A program made the translations under genes and the position numbers. 64,000 nt of DNA. Origin: Gnetum montanum (taxonomy: Eukaryota > Streptophyta > Gnetopsida > Gnetales > Gnetaceae). The DNA lies in the NCBI GenBank assembly GCA_015680685.1, contig MNCI01002962.1, positions 10,031-74,030 on the forward strand, given 5' to 3'. Below are positions 1-11,700 of this stretch, one piece after another; the stretch's first letter is position 1; every line of letters begins with the position of its first letter. Under the pieces are notes generated by a model. It was not told the origin of the DNA and searched no databases. It was given only the letters and a program-made list of their open reading frames with translations.

Positions 1-696
1 ATTTTTTAAAATTAACGCTAGCACATTTACGCCAGAAGTGTGTACTAGTTTTTTAAAAGATTCTACTTCTTCATACTATATGTTAATTTTTGTTCAGATC
101 ACCCATTTAGGGACTTGACGAATTAGAATAGCAAGAAAATATCATATATAATATTTAGTACGAATGTGATTTTCTAATGTACATGAATTGCATCAAAACT
201 TTTAGGATCTTTCTTATTCAAATTACTCATAAAAATACTCTATAATTGAAAATGAAATCTACTGCTATGGTTGCTATGTTCATATGAATTATATATATAT
301 ATATATATGAATTTTTGTTATTGCTGTAAACATGTCTCATTTATATCAATTAGTTAATTTATGTTAAACATTTTCAAATTTTATACATGCCAAGCACTTT
401 TATGCATGTTTGAATGAAATGGATGATGAAAATATGAACATTTAGTTTTTCCTGCTGTCTTTTTCCTAACTTTGTTATTTTTAAAGCTATTAGGACATTT
501 TCCTAGGATGCTATAAAAGACTTGTTCGTAACTTTTTAGTTAATGTTGTCGGAAGAATTAATAAGTTTTGATCATTGTTAAATGGTCCTCATCCATGCCT
601 ACATTTCATTTATTCTCGAAGCATGAACAGGCAAAGAATTCATTAAAATGTTTTTGAAAGGTTTAACATTATGATTATTAAATAGAAACACCAATA

Positions 697-1535
697 GTTG
701 GTCCCAAGGGTCCATTTGCCCAACAATTGGTCCCAAGGTCCATTTTGCCAACCCAGGCTCCACCATACCATCTTGCACCCTTATATATTTGGTCCCAAGG
801 GTCTGTTTGCCCAACACTCAGTACCAAGGGACCAACTGTAGGCAAAACAGACCCTCGAGACCGAATGTTGCCCAAACGAACCCTTGGGACCAAGGGTTGA
901 CCCAACGAACCCTCCAGACATTGTGTTGGCCACATGGACCCTTGGGACCAAGGGCTGGCCCAACGGACCCTCGGTACCAAGTGTTGGGCAAATGGACCCT
1001 CGGGACCAAATTTATAAGGGTTTGTTCAGCCAACAGTTGGTCCTGAGGGTTTGTTTTGCCAAACCAGGCTCCACCATACCATCCTGCACCCTTTTAAATT
1101 TAATGGACCCTTGGGACCAACTGTAGGCAAAACGGACCCTCGGGACCAAATGTTGCCCAAATGGACCATTTGGACCAACACTTGGTTCCCAAGGTCCATA
1201 AGGCCATCCCTTTGTGCTGAGGGTCCATTCGGTGAACAGTTGATCCCAAGGGTCCATTTGACTAACCAACACTTGGTCTGGAGGGTCCGTTGGGCCAACC
1301 CTTGGTCCCAAGGGTCTGTGTGGCCAACATAATGTCCGAAGGGTTTGTTGGGTCAACCCTTGGTTCCGAGGGTCCGTTTGGGCAACATTTGGTCTTGAGG
1401 GTCCGTTTTGCCAACAACTGGTCCTAAGGGTCCCAAGGGTCTGTTTGGCCAACACTTGGTTCCAAGGGTCCGTCAGGCCAACCCTTAGTGCCAAGGGTCC
1501 ACTCAGTGAACAATTGATCCTAGGGGTCCATTCAT
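697..1535. repeat. Minisatellite with blocks in both orientations
   Basis: Degenerate tandem units of about 28-31 bp are built around TTGGTCCCAAGGGTCC followed by a TTTGCCCAACA-like spacer. Units read in this orientation at about 700-835, then as the reverse complement (GGACCCTTGGGACCAA) at about 836-1015, forward again near 1025-1098, reversed at about 1100-1185, and forward to about 1535. A longer unit including CCAGGCTCCACCATACCAT occurs twice (about 753 and 1066), so there is also a higher-order duplication. The unit core is itself nearly palindromic. Open frames cross the array in several frames on both strands, which is a by-product of the repeat and not evidence of coding. Confidence 0.9.
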
Positions 1536-1765
1536 GCTTGGTTACAAAATGCATATTTCTTATGCATTCTTTCTTTCTTCATAGTATTTGTAACCAGAAT
1601 TCATTCTGTGTTTTCTCAGAAATCAACATTGGTTTCATTTATGAGTGATAATTCTTGTTTATGTTATATCACTTAATAAAATTTTTAAGACTCAATGCTG
1701 CATATTCTTAATGTTTCATTCTTATGCCTATAAATACTTTCAAATTTATTTCTGTTTAGAAAAAT

Positions 1766-2165
1766 CATCATCTTCATTCTAGCCTTGTCCCAACAAAATG
1801 GGGTCGGCTACATGAGTTTTCTTTTTCCATTTACCTCTATGAAGAGCTAGATCCTTATCTATTTGCAATTTCTTCATATAACCTTCAATCATTTTTTCTA
1901 TCTTTTTGGTTTTCTTTTCAATGGCTTTCCTATAATTATAATGTGACAACCTTTTTTTCGATAAGCCCATCATATAATTTTTTTGGACATGATCAAACCA
2001 TCTAGCATGTCATTCCTATAGCTTATTTAAAATAAAAACCATTCTAACACTTTTTCTAAAGTTTCTTGTGCAAGTTATCTTTTCTTGTACCATTTAGCAT
2101 CCATCTAAGCATTCACATTTCTCCCACATTGTTGTTCAAGCTATTTTTATCTGCCAAAATCAAAA
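1766..2165 (-). mobile_element. RTE-clade LINE, 3' end fragment
   Basis: On the minus strand the sequence encodes the C-terminal end of a plant RTE LINE ORF2. It shows an R-W-F-D-H-V-Q stretch, and near the end H-V-A-D-P-I-L-L-G followed by a stop at about 1779. The nucleotide tail contains the plant RTE hallmark GGGTCGGCTACATG on the plus strand and a degenerate ATGATG-type 3' tail. Upstream ORF2 homology (a C-E-C-L-D-G stretch) extends to about 2165 with stops. The copy is 5' truncated and non-functional. A second copy with the same 3' end lies at 23001-23238 on the other strand. Confidence 0.8.
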
Positions 2166-2681
2166 CTTTAATTACCCCAATAGATGATCAAGTTTCCTTC
2201 TCTTCCCAGCAACTATAAAGCAAGCACAAAGAGTGATAGTGGCCATAGACCTTTTTTGGCAGGGCTACAGGGCTTAAAGTAAATTTGACGGTGTATGCAA
2301 TGTGTTGGTTTGGTTGCACATATCGGAAGTTTTGCTTTCCCAATATAGGTAGTATGTGCAAAGTTGATTCTGCTGCCTGGAATCAACTAAATTTTGTAAT
2401 TTTCAAATGTATTAGTTTAAGTCCATGTTAATAGAAGCTGTTTTTTTCTTTATCAAAAAATAAGAATTTAATAAAAAAATCACAATGATAGATTTCAAAT
2501 AAACAAGTAAAATAAAAATAGTCATCAAGAAATGGGTATAACATGCCTTCATCAAATCTGCCACAATTATTTCAAAATTAAGTCTTCAACAACGTGTACC
2601 AAAAATTGACAATACACAACTAAATTATATAAACTTATGGTCATATAATTTGATGCATATGAAAATTATATATTTAAGTAC

Positions 2682-2752
2682 CTTACTGAAATTGAATACA
2701 ATATTGAGCTCACAAACATTTTTGAAGCATTTGTCCAACGCTTCAACAAAAA
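2682..2752 (-). CDS. AP3S: AP-3 sigma exon 5
   Basis: The acceptor ATATGCAG precedes the exon and the donor AAG|GTACTT follows it. Its first two bases complete a Val codon with the last base of exon 4. It encodes FVEALDKCFKNVCELNIVF and then N-F-S-K, the conserved L-D-K-C-F..N-V-C-E-L block of adaptin small chains. It ends in phase 0. The next exon should begin with Val-His or similar. Confidence 0.93.
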
Positions 2753-5700
2753 CTGCATATGAAAGTGTTAAAAACCATTAAGAAATACAGGACAAGAAAG
2801 GAATCTCTTGCAGATTAACATTCTATAAAATCTCACATATGAAGTAAACAGAATGCAGTGACTGCAAAACATTTTCAATGTCCTACAAATAAGCTCTATC
2901 AACGAGCAGCAGATTTTATATATACCTTCTACGCTTAATTACGCTCAATATAACCATGAACTGATCATATAATTTTACTGTTCTTGCTCTCATTCATTCC
3001 AATCCATGTAGAAAGCTTACTATCTAACGCCATGGAGTGAAATTTCATAATAGTTTATCTCATGATTTATCTATTTAACTTCATCATACTCTATGGTTTA
3101 ACCCTAGGAGTCAATCAAGATAATAAAAGATAGTCTAGGATCAAAACACTAAAGTGCCTATCTCACATCACCAACCTTGAAGTTTATTTTAACAGAAAAC
3201 ACCTCTGACACTTAGTTGTCATAACGGTTTAGTGTAAGATTCAATTTACTTACCTTCAACATCCAGTGTAGTTTAACCCTATTAGGAAGCTATGATATCA
3301 AGTAAGAGTGCATGCTCAAAGCTCTGGTGATACCTAACTTCAGAAACTATATACAACTGACATTCAGAAGCTTAGTCAGCCAAGGCCTTTATTTCTCATC
3401 ACTAACTTACAATTGTTTCTTCGCCTTTTATCTGTTTTCTTGTCTTTAAACAAAATACAGCTCTTGTAGTGTTGGCAGGTGACATTTTGAACTTAATTTC
3501 AAGAACAAATTGCAATAAAGTCAATAAACAGTAACCGAAGTTTTGAGGTCAACTTGAATTTCATCATGAGGGTGTGAGTACAACGGGTGAAGGGGAAAGA
3601 TAGTTACAGCTTTTAAAATCTTCCTAGTTTCAAAAGTCTCAAGCAAGTAAATTTCATTCTATAATCCACATTCTTTCCCCAACATTTTGCTAACCACCAT
3701 ACTCTCTCTAAAGTTGTTTTTAATGACACTAAAAGACTGATGATTTCTTCCATTTGAAATTCAAAGAAGCAAATGGATTAATAGAGCACTTCAAATTTTG
3801 TTCATGTGTCATGCCCCATTAATCCATATCCAAGCTTCTTCTAAATATGAATATGCATAAACTATTAATTTGTCACTGCCAAAACTTATTCTAGATTAAA
3901 CAATTGCATAGCAATACATAAAGATGTGATTACGATCCTTGTAAGCAATTTTCTATAGTACAGGTTTTCTTGTTGCTATTTGATCTATGATATACCTTAT
4001 TTCGAATGAATTATAGGTATAAGACCTGCCATTTATAAAAGTATGACTTATCTATGTGGCTTCAAAATATATTTCATATGCCTCTGCTACCTTGCATGAT
4101 TATTTTACACCGGAATTAGATATGATGATTATCCTCAATCCTAATTTGCCAGTTTATTATAATTTGATTGCAAGCTATAGTTTGACCATGTACCGGAAAT
4201 GAAGGAAATACCATGAAAAGTTGGTAGACCATATGTTCTCCAATTAGTCATATAATAATTTCCATTTCCAGAGAAGTAGAATGCATGGGATGAATACTTT
4301 AGAAGTAGATAATGTTCAGGTTGAGAAAATCATAGATTGTTTAAAGGATAAGGTGTTCGTAGACTCTTAACAAGCCAAATAGCCTTTGCAAAATTGATTG
4401 GCAGCCATTAATCACTAATTATCCATGAGAGAGAAAAATACATGTATGCGGGATATCATTTTTCATGATATTCCAATTCTAGTAAATACTTCGGTCATTT
4501 GTTAAAGTATAATAAATCGAGGTGCTGGGCACATATTCCAAGGAAAGTTCCCATATTCAACACATTTTAGAAATGGAATTATGAATTTTATCATTATAGT
4601 GACAAGAAGGAACACAAAGAAGAAAATATTAGTGTCCGAAAATATCACCTTGGATAAGATCCAATATTGCTAGCTCATTTTCACAACTGTCAAAAATGAT
4701 AACAAAATACAAAGTTGCATAGTGCTTGTATACCAATTTTGTATCCTGCACCAAAAGAACACAACCAACTCTTTTGAAAAACTTGACAAACGAACCATAA
4801 AGTCAATGCTGAAAAGGCATAAGCACAAAACCAGGCAAAATCTCAGCCGGTGTAAACATTAACAGTAAATAAATGTGCTTACATAAAATTAGGAAAAATT
4901 ACATCACAGAATGTTGCAATGGACTAGAATAAAACTAAATAAGGAAACAAAAGAATTCTTTTCAATAATTCTTATGAATTACACTAGTGTTTTGAAATAT
5001 GCAAGCAAAAAACAATATGATGAGATTCAGACCATTGTTACTCTAGATCACTGATGATATTGTGGTTCACCTAGTACCTCATTAACTTGTCAACCAGTAT
5101 GCCAAGTTCTTTCAATTCAAATTTGGACTTCATTTCCGATTTGAATCTACATAGCCTCCTACTCTTCCCAGGCCCATCTCTCTTGCTCCTCTTGTTCCTA
5201 TAGTTCCTTAAGTCATGCCTCCTGCTGAAGTTGCTCCCTGATTGTCTCTCGGAGCTCAGCCTCCAACATGTCCCAAGCCGCAACTTCCGCCAAAGCTTGC
5301 CACCACCTTTCCTCCCAAAGCACATCCTCCATCTGCTACCAGAAATCGGCCTCTCTCTTCGCCCGTCACCGCAGCACTACCATGGCCACCTTAACCAGAA
5401 GAGTCTCCACCCCCTCAGAATGAGAGATCACCTCCCTATCCTCATGAGAGCCCTCTAGCCAAGCCGCCAGAGGCTCAGTTAGCATAGCCCTCCCCAACAT
5501 CAACCTCATGCTAGCATCACCTTGAACCTCGGCTTCATCCCCTTCAACCCCCTTCCTATTGCAAAGGGGAAGAGCATCGACAACTAGGCCCCAAGGCATC
5601 CTTTAGCATATCCACACCATGTTCCTCCAAGTGTGGCCCAGAACCCCCATCCACTAAATTACTTGACAAATCGATCACCAGCTGTGCCTCACACAATGAG

Positions 5701-8700
5701 CGCTACCACAAATATACCCTATGGGCAGCCGGACCCACGTCTGGCTGCAGAACCCCCTCCAACGATGCACACCACAAAGCCAAAATAAGGCCGAAGTGGT
5801 GACCCCTCCGCCGCCGCCAAAGCACATCCAAAAAATACCGCAACAAATTGGCCTAGGCCCCCATCCGCATACACCATAGGAAAGAAAAATGCAAGCCCTA
5901 CAACTTAGAAACATTACCAAATTGCACAAAGCACTCAACCACCTCTGCCACCACTTGCCACAATTTTGAATTTTATTTTATTTTTTGTAAATTTTTGATT
6001 TAATATATTCCGAATTTCTCCAAAAAAAAAAGATTGAGAAATTCTGATTTCAATTGTTTAACCTGAATAAAATATAAATATTTTATTATATTTAAAATAA
6101 TTTTCTGAAAAAGTCAGCTAAAAAAGTAGTGACAAATCGTTAATATGAAACCAAATCTTTAGAATTTTTCTGAAATTATTTGTTTATTTTTAGAGAAAAA
6201 ATGAAATGTCTTTATCCCTCGTAATATTTAAAGTTACTTTTTGTAATGTTTTTTTTTTTTTGGAGCAAATTTTTGGGAGTATATTATAAAAAAGAGACCA
6301 ACTTAAACACAAAGCTGCAAGGAGCATTGTCCTCCCCATCAAAATGGGGTGGTTAATTAACCAGAAAAAACACCCATAACTGAAGAAACCATTAGGTACT
6401 AAAGTTAAAGCACATGCCCCCCAAGCTGATGCCAACCAAAAAAAAAATCCCCTTCTATGCAGGGCAACCGAAAACATAGAAACAAACAGAAAAAATCCCC
6501 CTTCCACATAGGGCAGCTGTGAAACATAGCAACCCATCAAACAAGACACTAAACACGTCAATCCTCCCCTAACTAGTGGGGGAGGTGGGGAAGCTGTGCA
6601 CATTTGCAATGTGGCCAGATTTGAGCATACAACATATCCAGTTGCACGCAATGTTCATATGAATCCACAAAGGCGGCAACTTGCTGTAAAATTTTAAAGG
6701 CCTCAACTTTCCTTGCTCGTTCCACCTCGGTGCCTTTCACATAGGGGTGTAATTTCGCGGATGCCAATCAAATGTGCTGTCGCAAATCCAACCATGTCAC
6801 TATACGATTGATGTGCATCCATACATATAGGCATTTCCCCTTCCTAAGCCACATGGTGGTGATCTGTTCATGGGCACACCTCAACTACAACCATTGCGCC
6901 TCCTCCTAATGTTCCTACTCCCTCTGCTCAATGGCCACACACTCGAATTCCAATCTCTGTAGGTCCTCCTACTGCAACTCTTCTTGCAATTCACGCCTAA
7001 TCCGAGCTTCCAAGTCCACCGCAACCACCGCTTGTGCATTTCCTTCCAGCGCATTTCAACCTAGTGACATGCCCAAAGTTCTTCCATTTCCCTCCAGAAA
7101 GTAGCCTCCCACTTGGCTTCCCAACCTTGACGTTCATCCGTCCACACCTCAACAACGGCCTCCTCTCTCTCTGCCTCAACCTGCTCCTTCATGACAACCA
7201 AATCCGCCACCAGCATCACAACACACAGGTCACCAAAGTTTTGGTCAATCTTCGTCCACTTAGTGGCCAGACGACACAACCCTTTCAAACCTCCATCCAT
7301 TGGGTGAGCACTAACCATCTATGCCACCTATAAATGGTGTGATAAGCCATCATACTCGTAGTTCCCAAGTCCCACATCATGGGCTCCAGATGTGCCACCC
7401 GCCACAAAGCTAGGATAAGCCCCAAGTGTCTCCAGGGACGTCTCTACCGTAACAATGCTAAAAAGAACCCCATAATGTTCACCTGCTTTCCCATCTTGAG
7501 TCACTTTAAAAACGCAAAATGGACCCCTTGAAGCTTCCATACATTACCCGTTTGCATGAAAAACCTTTCAACAAGTTCAGCAGCAAGCTACCACAATGGA
7601 GGTAGAGCAAACTTAGGGATTTGCCCACTTATAGTCCTTGAGTATGACCCTAAAAAAATGCTAAGCTTCCCAAAGCCCATGCATCATCAAATCCACAACC
7701 TAACCCATCAACGGCACTTCCAAAACTCTTGCCAACACCTCTTTAGTGAGGTCAATAGTGATGCCTTGAAAAGTTGTGGGTTTCCTTGCCAGTTAGCGAA
7801 AAACTCACCATCTAGCAAGGTAGGATCGCCTAGTAAACGCAGCAAAAAACCAGCCAAGCCCACCCATTGCACCATGTCCCACAGCTCCATGTTTTCCCAA
7901 AAATGGTTGCAAAATGGCTCGAACATAATTGTCGTTTCCATTGTAACCACAACTTCCCTCCATAGCCTAGCTTCTTCAACAACCACCTATGCCAACAATG
8001 GTAGTTGCACCTATCTAAACACAAGTCAATTACGTCCCGCCACAGGCACCATAGGATGGCAGTCGCTTTCGAATCTCCATTTAAAATAATCAATGGTCGA
8101 ATGCCAGCACTACACAACACCACTTTACTAAAAGACCAGTCAAACGCCAAATGTTGCCATGATTCCATCTCCTGCCTGCATGTCAGACAAGTGTCCTCAA
8201 TTTGTAAACAATGTTGCCTTAAGTCAGTCCTAACAAGTATCGCTGCATGATTAATTAGCCACAATAACGCTTTTATTTTTTCTGGCAGGCATCCCTGCCA
8301 CACCTGCCGCCATCCAGGAACCACAAGGAATTGCTTATTAATAATGTTTTTTGGTTGCACATTGAGCCATCCCAATTGCATCATGCAATGGACATGATGG
8401 CAAATTGACCACCAAAGCCTCAAATCCTGTGTGGTCACAGTCCATTGGTGATATTTATGACGTATGATCCATATCCATAGAACCATCTCCATGTTAGGGT
8501 GTGACATGCGATGGACCATTTGTTGCTATCCCGTAGTCACCATGTCACAAAATTTTGAAATTCCTAGTCCTCCCGCAACCATAGGGCACAAAATCGTATC
8601 CCATCCAACCATATGAAGACACTTCCCATCTCTACCTCCTGGCCAAATAAAGCTCTAAATCATTTGATCCACTTTATTGCATAGCTTGAGGGGCAGTGTA

Positions 8701-11700
8701 GCTATGGATGCAATAAATCAGGCAATAGCCAATAGCACCAAAGTTGCCAACAAAATCTGCCCTTTTCTAGTTAAAAAACGGGTGGTCCAATGCCCAATTT
8801 GCTATTGGATACATTTTAGAACGTAAACCCAAATTTTTTTACATCCCCATTCAAACATGGGAAAGCCCAAATACCGATCACAATCAATACCAGGCAACAC
8901 CCCCAAAGTTTGCATGATGCGTGCCTAAACCCTGGAATCCATATGGACAATGTAAAGTGCAAATTTTGCACAATTCACCTCGAGTCCAACCTCCCTCACC
9001 ATTAGCAGCAACACCCAATCCAAAGGTCTGACCTATGGCATCAAAGCCCAAGTGAATAGCATGGTATCATCAACATAGTGTTCTGCCATGCGGTCCACCG
9101 CATTAATCTATAACCCCCGCCCCCCTTCAACACAGCAGTAATCCTACATGGTATCCATCACCATAATGAATAAATATGGTGACAACAAGTCACCCTACCA
9201 TTGAAACTACCCTGGCGATGAGAATCCCAAAAGCACCCCATCAAGATCAATGGAATAAGCAGCCAAAGATTGAATTTGAATGCATAAGTCAACAAATCCA
9301 CAGCTAAAGCCTTTTCCCACCATGATATCTCTTAACGCCTCCCAACTAACACAATCATGAGCTTTCGTGATGTCAAGCTTAAGACAGCCCAGGGAAACAC
9401 TCAACCCGCAGTGAGTGAAGGATCTCTTGCAACAAAATAACTTGGTCCTGAAGCATCTGGTCCTACACAAACCCCACTTGGTTATGACGGACCAACCATG
9501 GCATCAAAGGACCCAATCTCCGAACAAGAAGCTTTGTGAATAATCTAAGGAAAGTGTTACAGACCCCAATAGGTATGTAGTGGGAAGCCTCCGAAGGTCC
9601 TTCAATCTTAGGCATAAGCACAATTCGAGAGTAATTAATTTCCCAACAAACCTGTCACCACTTATGCATACTATTGAATGCATCAAGGATATTTCTACCC
9701 AAGATGTTCGCAATTTCCTAGAAGAATTCAACAGCCCAACCATCAGGCCCCAGTGCCATCCTTGTCTTCATGTCACCCAATGCATGATCAAGCTCTTCCC
9801 AAGGGAGATAACAACTACTGGTTGTCCTCCATTGTGAGCATCTGTTGTATGTGGATGGATAGAGGTAGTGTCTCCAGTCGCCTCCAGATGTTCCCCCAAT
9901 AAGATTGAGACTGCTGTGCAATGTTAGCAGTTCGTTCTAGAACCTACCCCTACTTAACCAAACTTGGCACCATTTTTTGCCAAATTGTTAGCATGTGCAC
10001 CGTTTTTGCCAAATTGTTAACTTTTTGTAATGTTAATTGTATGATGTAAAGGGGAATCTAAAAGGTTCTAGATATATCTAGAAAAGTAATTTCAAAGAGT
10101 TCAAAGGATCGTAGAAATAGTTGTGAGGAACAATAAAAGAAAATTGGTTGTATGTGTTTTGTATGTTGGAGCTTGAATCCATGTTATCCTTGAAGTGTGA
10201 TTTGCTCTAGTTTGCTTTAATACAATAGCTTTGCACTACTTTCCTATGGTTTTTCCCATTGGAACTTTCCACATAAATCCTAGTATGTTGTTTCTCATTT
10301 TTTTTTCTTTTTTGTTTTCTTTCCACAATTGTATTTCAACAATTTTTCTACAAGAAAAAACACCCCTAAGAAATTACGTGTTTGACCATGTATGGTTTAC
10401 TTGCTTCTCATAAAACAAACCCACATGAAGTATGATTAAAAGCCCTTTGGGCCTTAGGATAAGCAATTTCAGCTAATCTTATAATTAGTAACTAAAAACA
10501 ATTTCAGTTTTAATAATTAAATGATATGATGGATTTCAGTTTTAGTAATTACATAACAGGATGCATTTGTTTGATGTGTCATGTTGGAAGCATGTAGCAT
10601 TTGTTGATGAACGCAATGAATAACTCTTAACCATGTATTCATCCCCATACCTTTAATGGGTCAATTGCGTTATTTAATTTTCATAAATTTTGTGTCAAAT
10701 GTGAAGATTAACAACAATATCCAACCTTCCTCATACATAAACTTATTTTATTACTCTATGCCATTGAACTCAAGGAGTTTGAGTTGCATAAGCTTAACAC
10801 ACAAAGCTTTTCAATGAAGAACAATGTTTAAAAAAATACAAAAAAAAATTCTGGGAAAGACAGCCTTTTGTGATAAACCAGATATCTCCAATTAATACAT
10901 TCTGTATTACAAGTTGTGCCTTCCTTTTTGCTCTCACACTGCAAAGTCCCAATAACAATTATCCAACACTAGACAAAATTAAAACGGAAGTTCTTGTGGT
11001 GGGATAATGCTTGTCATTTAATTAGCTAGAATACAATGTCAATATCTAGAACCATCTCTTCAACAACTTAGCTAATTAGCTAATACACTATAGAGGGATA
11101 ATGCATGTCATTTAATTAGCTAATACACTGTGGGGGGATAATGTTTGTCATTTAATTAACTAGAATACTGGTATGCACTTGAATGATAAAATAGAGGTTA
11201 CAAGTTCAAGTTTCTAAGTTCCCAAGTTCAAGTATATATTTGTCATTATTATGGATGAATTAACAAAGGAAATACAAGATGAAATCCCTTAGTGTGTGCT
11301 ATTTGCAAATAATATTCTATGGGTAGATAGAGTTCAAGAAAATATTGTTTCTAAAATGAAAATGTGGAGACATGTTCTAGAATTAAAAGGTTTTTAAATT
11401 AGTAGAAGTAAGACAAAATATATGGAATGCAATATTAATAACACAAATAGTGGCAAAACAGAAATGACAATTCAAGGCAAAAAAAATCCCTCACTACAAA
11501 CAGCTCCGCTACCTAGGGTCGGTCAATCCTCCATTCAAATGGTGAAATTGATAAAGATATAAAAAATAGAATTAAGGCAAGATGGTCAAAACGAAGACAA
11601 GCTATTGGTGTTCTATATGATAAAAGAATACCGATAAAATTGAAGAGGAATTTTTATAGGACAGCAATCAGGCCTACTATCTTATATGGTGCTGAATATT

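Larger units (their letters stand above)
1..2681 (-). other. AP-3 sigma intron 5 (partial)
   Basis: This stretch follows the donor site of exon 5 in the direction of the gene. It is AT-rich and includes a short TA run near 290-308. Apart from the minisatellite at 697-1535 and the RTE fragment at 1766-2165, I see no gene. I looked on the minus strand for the exon expected to encode the C-terminal part of AP-3 sigma (a Leu-Asp-Glu-Ile and Gly-Gly-Gln-Val type stretch) and did not find it, so it probably lies left of position 1. Confidence 0.6.

Noticed and set aside
678-1554. Several overlapping open frames of up to 180 codons on both strands
   Set aside because: They are all produced by the G/C-rich minisatellite with a unit near a multiple of three, show only repeated W-T-L-G-T-K-type peptides, and exist in most frames at once.
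1-2681. Possible AP-3 sigma exon 6 (for example the rc of 2535-2560)
   Set aside because: Reading the candidate stretches gave no Leu-Asp-Glu-Ile or Gly-Gly-Gln-Val block and no phase-0 acceptor in place.
5071-5938. Minus and plus strand frames suggesting small secreted or Arg-rich proteins
   Set aside because: They are shadow frames of the LINE F post-RT module; the frame with homology to the other LINEs is broken by stops.
6190-6651. 153-codon minus-strand frame with hydrophobic, membrane-like stretches
   Set aside because: It lies in the 3' UTR of LINE E and runs over the A-tail and the target-site duplication, so it is not a gene.
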